DNA from: Bacteroidota bacterium
GTDB taxonomy: Bacteria > Bacteroidota > Ignavibacteria > Ignavibacteriales > Melioribacteraceae
Length of the DNA: 14,039 bases
Direction: 5' to 3'
Assembly (NCBI GenBank): GCA_021814855.1
Contig: JAKAHQ010000008.1
Location: 1 to 14,039 of the forward strand
Position numbers and translations under genes: made by a program. The notes beneath the pieces are model-generated. The model did no database searches. It saw nothing but the letters and a program-made list of their open reading frames with translations, and had not been told where the DNA came from. This document shows positions 5,978-13,321 of the stretch, piece after piece (the stretch's first letter is position 1; each line of letters begins with the position of its first letter).

Positions 5978-6571
5978 TCATTTATTTTTCCGGCCTTCAT
6001 CTGCCGGATTTTCGTACAGCATTCTAAGTTTTACTATACCCCTGGACAAAAGAGATTTAACCGTTCCCTCCTTAGAGTTAATAATTTCGGAGATTTCTTT
6101 GATGCTTTTTTGCTCGAAGTACCGGAGCGAAATAACCGTTTGATACTTCGGCAGCAAGCTGGTTATAAGTTCTTGGATTGTCTCAAAGTCCGAATACTTT
6201 TTTAATTCTTCTTCGACCCGTTCCTTATCTTCTTCGAACGACGAATCGCCGGCAGGTTCAAAATGAAATTCATCATTAAGTCGGTCGAGTGATTCGGCGG
6301 ACATATCTTTTTGTCTATAGCTCAAGTTAATTTCGTTCGTAGCTATTCTATATAACCACGATGAGAATGAAATTCCTTTCCATTTGAAGCTTCCAATTTT
6401 AAGATATGCTTTAAGGAATGTTTCAGCGGCAATATCTTTAGCTTTGTCGAAGCTGTAAACTCTTCTTAGAACATAACCGAATATTCTGGGATAATAATGA
6501 TCGAACAAGATTCTGAACTGTTCCGGATTGCGTTTAATTTCTTTAAGTATTTTTTCTTCGTCCGCCAACAT
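5978..6571 (-). CDS. RNA polymerase ECF sigma factor (RpoE-like)
   Basis: The 197-residue protein has a complete ECF sigma layout. Region 2 covers about 19-88, with HYYPRIFGYVLRRV, DKAKDIAAETFLKAYLKI and SFSSWLYRIATNEI. Region 4 covers about 127-184, with ITSLLPKYQTVISLRYFEQKSIKEI and GTVKSLLSRGIVKLR as the DNA-reading helix-turn-helix. A long acidic linker separates them. It directs RNA polymerase to a small stress or envelope regulon. The ATG has a good TAGGA site about eight bases upstream. It heads a minus-strand operon with the two membrane proteins at 5506-5970 and 5274-5495, and is divergent from the DUF1648 gene. A GCAACC element in its upstream region could be an autoregulated ECF promoter. 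Confidence 0.93.
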   Translation of the reverse strand: MLADEEKILKEIKRNPEQFRILFDHYYPRIFGYVLRRVYSFDKAKDIAAETFLKAYLKIGSFKWKGISFSSWLYRIATNEINLSYRQKDMSAESLDRLNDEFHFEPAGDSSFEEDKERVEEELKKYSDFETIQELITSLLPKYQTVISLRYFEQKSIKEISEIINSKEGTVKSLLSRGIVKLRMLYENPADEGRKNK

Positions 6572-6650
6572 AATTTTTCCTAAAGCATAAAGCGATCAAT
6601 TTAAACTGCTTCGCCATGGGCTTACGGGAAAATATCCTGCTTTGTCCTTT

Positions 6651-6678
6651 CTATAATACAATTTCGTCAAAAGGTTGC
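6651..6678 (-). promoter_or_regulatory. Candidate ECF-type promoter of the sigma operon
   Basis: On the minus strand TTGCAACC (6680-6673) contains GCAACC, a hexamer resembling the AAC-containing -35 elements of ECF promoters. It is followed 16 bases later by TTATAG (6656-6651), about 80 bp before the sigma ATG. Only one copy is visible, so this is a suggestion. Confidence 0.3.
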
Positions 6679-6775
6679 AATTATTTTGGTCAATAATTTA
6701 TTTACGCAGAATAAAACCTTTCCTATCTTACGGAAATTTATGATTTTCAAACATAAAATTTGACAGATAACGAGC

Positions 6776-7276
6776 ATGTTCAAAATCTCAAGAACAATAT
6801 TTTTCTCTCTTGCCGGCCTCCTTTTCTTCTCGATTATATTCGATTACCAATTTATGCCAGCGACTGTAGCATCGCACTTTAACGCAAGAGGTATTCCGGA
6901 CGCTTATTCTAACAAGAAAGATTTTATTTTTTTCCTTCTTATTATCTCGACTATAATAACGGCGTTATTTCCGCTAATGAATTTCGTCGTCGGCAAAACT
7001 CCCATAAAATATCTCAACCTGCCGAACCGCACATACTGGCTTGCGGATGAGCGTAAGCAATACACAATTGATATTCTGAAACAATATACTTACATCATAG
7101 GAAGTATAACCATCGCATTTTTCATTTTCATCTTTAATTACATCTACTATAAAACCTTTAATGCCGATTATGCACAAGATGGTTCATTCCTAATGGCGCT
7201 TATAATATTCATCGGTGCATTAGCTTTTACGCTGGTTAAAATGATTCTCCGGTTTTTCAAAAAAGAATCGAAATAA
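6776..7276 (+). CDS. DUF1648-domain membrane protein
   Basis: The 166-residue protein has four predicted membrane helices at about 7-24, 50-72, 105-125 and 138-158. Between the first two lies MPATVASHFNARGIPDAYSNKKDF, which matches the DUF1648 signature (P-x-x-x-x-x-HFN-x-x-G-x-P-D-x-x-x-K). DUF1648 is the N-terminal module of SdpI-type immunity proteins and of many stand-alone small membrane proteins. This gene lacks the second SdpI half, so an immunity role is not supported. It is divergent from the ECF sigma gene with 204 bp between them, and only a weak RBS (ATAACGAG) precedes the ATG. A role in envelope stress is a guess from position. Confidence 0.75.
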   Translation: MFKISRTIFFSLAGLLFFSIIFDYQFMPATVASHFNARGIPDAYSNKKDFIFFLLIISTIITALFPLMNFVVGKTPIKYLNLPNRTYWLADERKQYTIDILKQYTYIIGSITIAFFIFIFNYIYYKTFNADYAQDGSFLMALIIFIGALAFTLVKMILRFFKKESK

Positions 7277-7282
7277 TTATTT

Positions 7283-7298
7283 ATGTTAACGTTAACAT
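7283..7298. promoter_or_regulatory. 16-bp perfect palindrome, LacI-family-type operator
   Basis: ATGTTAACGTTAACAT is self-complementary over all 16 bases, with a central CG. This is the shape of LacI/CcpA-family operators (TGNNANCGNTNNCA). It sits 22 bp before the hexosaminidase ATG and 6 bp after the end of the DUF1648 gene. Repressor binding there could block transcription of the glycosidase genes until a sugar inducer is present. No LacI-family regulator gene is in the window. Confidence 0.6.
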
Positions 7299-7320
7299 TT
7301 CAAACAAACCTATATCCTTT

Positions 7321-8910
7321 ATGAAAAAACTAAGTTTTCTATTTGTACTATTAACGCTGACTTTATCAACCTTATTCGCCCAGGCTGAAAAGAACTCTCA
7401 AATCATTTCCATAATTCCCAAGCCGGTAAAGATTGAATCTGAGCAGGGACAATTCAAATTCGGCAAAGAAACAAAAATATGGCTGAATGAACCGACTAAA
7501 GAGATGCAAAAATTAGGTGATTTAATCGCTGCGGATATAAACCAGTCAACCGGCTGGAAAACACTCGCCACGGCAAAAACGACACGCATGATTCCGCATA
7601 GTCTTGTCCTTCTTCAAATCAAAAAAGATTTTCTTCCCGTTGAAGGCTACTCTCTTGAAATAGCTCCCGGTAAGATTACAATAACCGCCGGCAGCGGCGC
7701 AGGTATATTCTATGGAATTCAAAGCCTGTTCCAGTTAATGCCGGTTGACGCTAACAAAGATAATCTTTCCGTTCCGTGTGCAAAGATTAACGACTACCCG
7801 AGATTCCAATGGCGCGGCGTTCATCTTGATTGCTGCAGACACATGTTTCCCGTCGAGTTCATAAAAAAATATTTAGACATTCTTGCCATGTACAAGATGA
7901 ATACCTTTCATTGGCACTTAACCGATGACCAGGGCTGGCGCATAGAAATTAAAAAATATCCGAAACTAACAGAGATCGGTGCATGGCGAAAGGAAACCAT
8001 GGGCGACGGAATTCCTTACGGCGGGTATTATACTCAAGATCAAATACGCGAGATTGTTGCTTACGCAAAAGATCGTTACATAACCGTTGTGCCGGAAATT
8101 GAAATGCCTGGTCACTGTCTATCAGCTCTTGCTGCGTATCCGCAACTATCTTGCACCGGCGGACCTTTTGAAGTTGGAACAACCTGGGGCGTGTTTGATG
8201 ATGTATATTGCGCCGGTAACGACAGCGTCTTTACACTCCTTGAAAATGTTTTAACCGAGGTTATGGATTTATTCCCGGGCAAGTACATCCACATCGGCGG
8301 AGATGAAGTGCCGAAGACAAGATGGCAGCAATGTCCAAAGTGCCAGGCAAGAATGAAAGCGGAAGGGTTGAAAGACGAAACTCAATTGCAAAGCTATTTT
8401 ATTCAACGCATAGAAAAGTTTTTAAATTCTCACGGAAGAAGAATAATCGGCTGGGATGAAATTCTTGAAGGTGGATTAGCCCCAAACGCCGCTGTTATGA
8501 GCTGGCGTGGAATTGAAGGCGGAATTGCCGCTGCCAAGGCAAAGCACGTGGCTGTTATGACTCCAGGCAATTATTGCTACTTCGACCATTACCAATCGCA
8601 GGATATTAAGAACGAACCCAAAGCATTCGGCGGATATACATCACTTGAGAAAGTTTATTCTTACGAACCGGTACCTGATTCTCTTAATGCCGAAGAAGCA
8701 AAATACATAATAGGCACGCAGGCAAATATGTGGAGCGAATATTTTGAATCGACCCAACAAGCCGAATATATGCTGCTTCCAAGATTGTGCGCGCTTAGCG
8801 AGGTTGCATGGACTCCGAAAGAGTTGAAAAACTTCGACGACTTCTCAAAGAGGATAGAAAAACATTATCAAATTCTTTCTAAGATGAAAATAAATTACAG
8901 GCATCCGTAA
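7321..8910 (+). CDS. Secreted beta-N-acetylhexosaminidase, glycoside hydrolase family 20
   Basis: The 529-residue enzyme removes terminal GlcNAc or GalNAc by substrate-assisted catalysis. A signal peptide (MKKL plus hydrophobic core, ending LFAQ at about residue 20) directs export. The Glyco_hydro_20b domain spans about 28-155 (IPKPVKIE, GIFYGIQSLFQL). The TIM barrel follows from about 160: FQWRGVHLDCCRHM, NTFHWHLTDDQGWRIEIKKYP, and the catalytic HIGGDE at 324-329 with Asp328-Glu329. GWDEILEGGL, AVMSWRG and GTQANMWSEY follow as expected. There is no C-terminal CHB_HEX_C module. The start has no Shine-Dalgarno. A LacI-type palindrome lies just upstream, and GH92 and GH29 genes follow on the same strand, so a role in peeling GlcNAc from glycoprotein glycans is likely. 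Confidence 0.95.
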   Translation: MKKLSFLFVLLTLTLSTLFAQAEKNSQIISIIPKPVKIESEQGQFKFGKETKIWLNEPTKEMQKLGDLIAADINQSTGWKTLATAKTTRMIPHSLVLLQIKKDFLPVEGYSLEIAPGKITITAGSGAGIFYGIQSLFQLMPVDANKDNLSVPCAKINDYPRFQWRGVHLDCCRHMFPVEFIKKYLDILAMYKMNTFHWHLTDDQGWRIEIKKYPKLTEIGAWRKETMGDGIPYGGYYTQDQIREIVAYAKDRYITVVPEIEMPGHCLSALAAYPQLSCTGGPFEVGTTWGVFDDVYCAGNDSVFTLLENVLTEVMDLFPGKYIHIGGDEVPKTRWQQCPKCQARMKAEGLKDETQLQSYFIQRIEKFLNSHGRRIIGWDEILEGGLAPNAAVMSWRGIEGGIAAAKAKHVAVMTPGNYCYFDHYQSQDIKNEPKAFGGYTSLEKVYSYEPVPDSLNAEEAKYIIGTQANMWSEYFESTQQAEYMLLPRLCALSEVAWTPKELKNFDDFSKRIEKHYQILSKMKINYRHP

Positions 8911-8930
8911 ACGTTTATGTCCTTCTTTAA

Positions 8931-8956
8931 TTTCCCCTCTTTAACCGGAGGGGAAA
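8931..8956. repeat. Hairpin between the GH20 and GH92 genes
   Basis: TTTCCCCTC (8931-8939) and GAGGGGAAA (8948-8956) form a perfect 9-bp stem with an 8-nt loop, 20 bp after the GH20 stop. AAAAGGAGGG follows rather than a T-run, so it is not a standard terminator on the plus strand. It may be an attenuating or mRNA-stabilising hairpin, or one copy of a dispersed intergenic repeat. Confidence 0.6.
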
Positions 8957-9014
8957 AGGAGGGCTTCTTGAATAGAAACATCTGCAAAAACATTTTCTGC
9001 AAGGGCCAACTGCT

Positions 9015-11963
9015 ATGAAAATAAAAATCTCTTTCCTTCTTTTAGTTTTGATCTCATTTTCTTTATCAGCGCAGGATAAAAAATTAACCGAGTACGTCGA
9101 TCCTTTCATTGGAACAGGAGGGCACGGGCACACATATCCCGGTGCTGTATTGCCTTTTGGAGGAATTCAACTATCGCCGGATACGGATACAAAGGGATGG
9201 GATTGGTGTTCGGGTTATCATTACTCTGATAATTCTATAATGGGATTCAGCCACACTCATCTCAGCGGAACAGGCGCAACCGATTACGGCGATATTTTAT
9301 TTATGCCCACAGTCGGCGATCTTAAATTCGTTCCAGGCGATAAGGATAAACCCGGCGCCGGCTACCGTTCGCGGTTCACTCACGAAAGAGAAAAAGCTTC
9401 GCCCGGCTACTACAGCGTTTACCTTGAGGATTATAGAGTTATTGTAGAACTAACAGCATCGATGCGCTCTGGCATTCATCGTTATACTTTTCCTGCAACG
9501 GATAAAGCTAACATAATCATCGATCTAAAACACGGACTGGATAATGACTGCGAATCGTACATTAAATTTATTGGAAGAAATAAAGTTGAAGGGTGGCGTA
9601 AATCTCACGGCTGGGCTGCCGAACACACGGTGTATTTTTACGCGGTGTTCTCGCAGCCGTTCACAAGTTTCGGCACGGTATCAAACGGAAAATTAAGCGA
9701 CGGCGATGCGGAAGCATCAGGTAGCGATATCCAGGCTTACGCCCGCTTTACAACCGGCGAAAACGTTCCGGTGCTTGTCCGCATCGGAATTTCTGCCGTC
9801 GGAATGGACGGCGCTAAGAAAAATCTTGAGCAGGAAATTCCGGATTTTAATTTCGACGAAACAAGAATGCGCGCTCAAAATATTTGGGAAAAAGAATTAA
9901 GCAAGATAACAGTTGAAAGCGGCGACGAAAACAAGAAAACAATTTTCTACACTGCGCTTTATCATGCTCTTATTACGCCGAATTTGTTTACCGATGTCGA
10001 TGGAAAATACTTCGGCATGGATCATAAAATTCACGCAGCCAAAGGATTTGATTACTATACCGTTTTTTCTTTGTGGGATACATTCCGCGCCGAGCACCCG
10101 CTGTTCACTATTATTGACCCGAAGCGCGATGGCGATTTTGTAAGAACACTTCTTGAAAAATATAAAGAGAGCGGGCTTCTACCGGTATGGGAACTCGCTT
10201 CAAACGAAACTTGGTGTATGATAGGTTATCATTCAGTGCCGGTTATTGTTGATGCTTACATGAAAGGCATTCGCGGTTTTGATACCAAACTTGCTCTTGA
10301 GGCTATGAAGAAAAGCGCGGAACGCGATCAGTACGGACAAAATTTTTACCGGCAACGCGGCTTCCTACCGGCGGATAAAGAAAACGAATCCGTCTCCAAA
10401 ACTTTGGAATACTCTTACGACGACTGGTGCATCTCGCAATTTGCAAAAGCTATTGGCGATAAAACCGATTACAGCAAATACAACCAGCGCGCTTTGTTTT
10501 ACAAAAATGTTTACGATCCTTCCTCCGGATTCATGAGAGGAAAAATGTCGGATGGTTCCTGGATTACTCCTTTTGAGCCGCGCGCCGTAACCCAGCAATA
10601 CACGGAAGCAACCGCCTGGCAATATAATTTCTTTGTCCCGCAGGATGTGCAAGGAATGATAGATTTGAACGGCGGCAAAGAAAATTTTATTAAGAAGCTT
10701 GACGATTTGTTTTCTGAGTCCGATAAACTGGAAGGAAGATTTCAACCGGATATTTCCGGTTTGATAGGTCAATACGCGCACGGCAACGAACCCTCGCATC
10801 ATGTTGCATACTTGTATAGTTACGCCGGCGCACCTTGGAAAACCCAAGAGCACGTACGCGATATAATGCAGCGACTTTATACATCTAAAGTTGACGGACT
10901 TTGCGGAAACGACGATTGCGGACAAATGTCGGCCTGGTATGTTTTTTCCGCAATGGGATTTTACCCGGTTTGTCACGGACAAAATTTGTATGTGCTTGGT
11001 TCACCCATTTTTGATAAGGTTACGATTAATCTTGAGAACGGCAAAAAATTTGTGATCAACGCTCAAAACGTTTCCGATAAGAATAAATATATTCAGCTTG
11101 CGTCGTTGAACGGCGGAGCTTATTCTTATCCTTACATTACCCACAGCGATATTATGAACGGCGGAGAATTAACTTTGATGATGACAAGCACTCCAAACAA
11201 ATTATGGGGATTCGATACCTCCGGAATGTTTACAATGCGCCCGGTTGATGAAGGCGTGTTAATGCCGTACGCTTCCGCTAAGGGAGAAATATTTTACGAT
11301 TCTCTTTCCGTAAAATTATCTTGCGAAACTCCGAATACAAAAATCCGTTATACACTCGACGGCACCGAACCGAATTTTAATTCCCCGCTTTATGAAAAAC
11401 CAATTACTCTTAAAGCAGAGTCAACAATCAAAGCATTTGCTTACAAAGATAAAGACGAAAAAAGTTTTACTATGACGGCTGCGTTCATCAAGTCAAAATA
11501 TCCTCCGGCGGTTTATACATATCCTTTCAACGAAAGATATAACGGCGGCGGAGCGATGGGATTAACCGACGGCCGCTTAGGAACTACAAATTTTCAGAAC
11601 GGTGAATGGCAGGGTTTTGAAGGAACGGACATGGAAACCGTAATCGATTTAACAAAACCAACGGTAATTAAAAATCTTTCAATAGGATTTTTAAATAACC
11701 CGGATAAATGGATTTTCCTTCCGCGGGAAGTTGTATTCTCGGTATCGGAAGACGGCAAGATTTTTAAACGCGTCGCGGATATAGTGAACGATATTCCAAC
11801 AGACAACACAACGCTGATGGTAAAACGCTTTGGATCAAACGTTGATGTTGCACCGGCAAGGTATTTAAAAATCTTGGCAAAGAACATCGGTATTTGTCCC
11901 CCATGGCACAAAGGCGCTGGCGGTAAAGCGTGGATCTTTGCCGACGAAGTTATTATAAAGTAA
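9015..11963 (+). CDS. Secreted alpha-mannosidase, glycoside hydrolase family 92, with C-terminal accessory domains
   Basis: This 982-residue exo-alpha-mannosidase is expected to trim terminal mannose from N-glycans using calcium. A signal peptide ends SLSAQ at about 20. The GH92 N-terminal sandwich starts YVDPFIGTGGHGHTYPGAVL, with FGGIQLSPDT and MGFSHTHLSGTG. The catalytic part includes FSLWDTFRAEHPLFT, GNEPSHHVAYLY with the probable acid Glu592, and CGNDDCGQMSAWYVFSAMGFYP with the Asp633-Asp634 base pair. Beyond about 750 it is longer than a minimal GH92. A CHB_HEX_C-like module (about 755-830, IRYTLDGTEPNFNSP) and an F5/8-type C or discoidin-like module (about 850-982, TDGRLGTTNF, then RYLKILAKN) could bind carbohydrate. 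A weak AAGGG lies nine bases before the ATG. It lies between GH20 and GH29. Confidence 0.94.
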   Translation: MKIKISFLLLVLISFSLSAQDKKLTEYVDPFIGTGGHGHTYPGAVLPFGGIQLSPDTDTKGWDWCSGYHYSDNSIMGFSHTHLSGTGATDYGDILFMPTVGDLKFVPGDKDKPGAGYRSRFTHEREKASPGYYSVYLEDYRVIVELTASMRSGIHRYTFPATDKANIIIDLKHGLDNDCESYIKFIGRNKVEGWRKSHGWAAEHTVYFYAVFSQPFTSFGTVSNGKLSDGDAEASGSDIQAYARFTTGENVPVLVRIGISAVGMDGAKKNLEQEIPDFNFDETRMRAQNIWEKELSKITVESGDENKKTIFYTALYHALITPNLFTDVDGKYFGMDHKIHAAKGFDYYTVFSLWDTFRAEHPLFTIIDPKRDGDFVRTLLEKYKESGLLPVWELASNETWCMIGYHSVPVIVDAYMKGIRGFDTKLALEAMKKSAERDQYGQNFYRQRGFLPADKENESVSKTLEYSYDDWCISQFAKAIGDKTDYSKYNQRALFYKNVYDPSSGFMRGKMSDGSWITPFEPRAVTQQYTEATAWQYNFFVPQDVQGMIDLNGGKENFIKKLDDLFSESDKLEGRFQPDISGLIGQYAHGNEPSHHVAYLYSYAGAPWKTQEHVRDIMQRLYTSKVDGLCGNDDCGQMSAWYVFSAMGFYPVCHGQNLYVLGSPIFDKVTINLENGKKFVINAQNVSDKNKYIQLASLNGGAYSYPYITHSDIMNGGELTLMMTSTPNKLWGFDTSGMFTMRPVDEGVLMPYASAKGEIFYDSLSVKLSCETPNTKIRYTLDGTEPNFNSPLYEKPITLKAESTIKAFAYKDKDEKSFTMTAAFIKSKYPPAVYTYPFNERYNGGGAMGLTDGRLGTTNFQNGEWQGFEGTDMETVIDLTKPTVIKNLSIGFLNNPDKWIFLPREVVFSVSEDGKIFKRVADIVNDIPTDNTTLMVKRFGSNVDVAPARYLKILAKNIGICPPWHKGAGGKAWIFADEVIIK

Positions 11964-11981
11964 ATATATCCACATGTTTCC

Positions 11982-12035
11982 TCTTGATCATGATCTCAAT
12001 CTTATTCTTGATCAATATGGAATTGAGCATTGAGC
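11982..12035. repeat. Direct repeats in the GH92-GH29 gap
   Basis: TCTTGATCA occurs at 11982-11990 and again at 12006-12014, starting 24 bp apart. Each copy lies in or beside a palindrome (GATCATGATC 11986-11995; TTGATCAA 12008-12015). ATTGAGC is tandemly duplicated at 12022-12035. The GATC-centred repeats could be regulator sites for the fucosidase gene. No promoter is clear, and the evidence is only the repetition itself. Confidence 0.4.
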
Positions 12036-12076
12036 GAATTAACCGAAATGAATTATAAATTATGTGGTGAGGCAAA

Positions 12077-13321
12077 ATGAAAAAGTTATTAATATTATTT
12101 CTAATCAGCTTACTTACGCTTAACGCGCAGGATTATCTTAAAGAAACAAAAGCTCAGCATGATGCAAGAATGCAGTGGTGGCGCGATGCAAGGTTTGGTT
12201 TGTTCATTCATTGGGGATTGTATTCCGTTCTTGCCGGTCAATGGGGAAATGAAACCGGTTACGCAGAATGGATTCGCGACCAAGCCCAAATTCCCGTTGA
12301 AGAATACGACAAGCTTGTTTCTAAATTTGACCCGGTAAAATTTAACGCCGATGAATGGGTTAAAATGGCTAAAGACGCCGGCATGAAGTACATCGTTATT
12401 ACTTCAAAGCACCACGACGGTTTTAACCTCTTCGATTCAAAATATACCGACTTTGATGTTATGTCCACACCATTCCATCGGGACATATTGAAAGAGCTTG
12501 CCGACGCATGTCACAAGCAAGGGATGAAAATCTGCTGGTATCATTCAATAATGGATTGGCATCACCCGGATTATCTACCGCGCCGAACTTGGGAAAAAAA
12601 TCGTTCGACGGAAGGAGCCGACTTTGAACGCTACGTAAAATATTTAAAGAACGAGTTGAAAGAGCTTCTTACCAATTACGGAGAGATCGGTGTTCTCTGG
12701 TTCGACGGAGAATGGGAAAGCACCTGGAGCGATGAGCGCGGTAAAGAACTTTATAATTATGTAAGAAGTCTTCAGCCGAACATCATCATCAATAACAGGG
12801 TAAGTTCCGCCAGAAGCGGCCTGGAAGGATTTACATCTGAAGGAGGATTTGCCGGTGATTTCGGAACGCCCGAACAGCAAGTGCCCGCAACAGGCTTGCC
12901 CGGCGTCGATTGGGAATCGTGCATCACTATGAACGATCACTGGGGATATAACAAAAACGATCACAATTGGAAATCCGCTAAAGAGCTGCTGCAGATGCTT
13001 GCAGACATTGCATCGAAAGGCGGCAACTTTCTTCTGAACATTGGTCCCACAGCCGAAGGCGTTTTTCCCCCAACCAGTATGGAACGGCTAAAAGATATCG
13101 GCAAGTGGATGAAGGTAAACGGAGAATCGATTTACGGAACGCAGGCCAGTCCATTTACTAAACTGGAATGGGGACGTTGCACGCAAAACAAATTTCCGGC
13201 GGTACACGTTTATACCTGCATGTTTTTGATTGGCCCAAAGACGGTAAACTTGTTGTCCCCGGAATTTTCAATACGCCGGTGCAGTCGTATCTTTTATCCG
13301 ATCCGGCAAAAACAAGGTTAG
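12077..13321 (+). CDS. Secreted alpha-L-fucosidase, GH29 (catalytic part, interrupted by a frameshift)
   Basis: The signal peptide (MKKLLILFLISLLTLNAQ) is followed by a GH29 catalytic barrel over about 25-350. ARFGLFIHWGLYSV carries His45, VITSKHHDGF carries His112-His113, and VLWFDGEWE carries Asp210, the expected nucleophile of this retaining family. GGNFLLNIGPTAEGVFPP and ESIYGTQASPF are also family blocks. It should release alpha-L-fucose from glycan ends. After WGRCTQNK, at about residue 372, this frame turns to nonsense and stops at 13321. The expected continuation, GGTRLYLHVFDWP, is in the frame shifted by -1. Restoring one A in the AAAA run at 13185-13188 gives CTQKQISGGTRLYLHV without a break. 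The true gene therefore runs past the window end unless the deletion is real. A GTGAGG site lies four bases before the ATG. Confidence 0.92.
   Translation: MKKLLILFLISLLTLNAQDYLKETKAQHDARMQWWRDARFGLFIHWGLYSVLAGQWGNETGYAEWIRDQAQIPVEEYDKLVSKFDPVKFNADEWVKMAKDAGMKYIVITSKHHDGFNLFDSKYTDFDVMSTPFHRDILKELADACHKQGMKICWYHSIMDWHHPDYLPRRTWEKNRSTEGADFERYVKYLKNELKELLTNYGEIGVLWFDGEWESTWSDERGKELYNYVRSLQPNIIINNRVSSARSGLEGFTSEGGFAGDFGTPEQQVPATGLPGVDWESCITMNDHWGYNKNDHNWKSAKELLQMLADIASKGGNFLLNIGPTAEGVFPPTSMERLKDIGKWMKVNGESIYGTQASPFTKLEWGRCTQNKFPAVHVYTCMFLIGPKTVNLLSPEFSIRRCSRIFYPIRQKQG

Noticed and set aside
6776..7276. SdpI-type toxin immunity protein
   Set aside because: Only the DUF1648 half is present; the second SdpI domain and a neighbouring toxin or ArsR-family regulator are missing.
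10365..10982. Long minus-strand open frame inside the GH92 gene
   Set aside because: It is antisense to a strongly conserved catalytic region, and its translation resembles no protein family; it is a shadow of codon bias.
13181..13196. Programmed -1 ribosomal frameshift site in the fucosidase gene
   Set aside because: No X XXY YYZ heptamer is present in the zero frame (codons ACG CAA AAC AAA TTT), and no stop follows closely; a simple one-base indel in the A-run explains it better.
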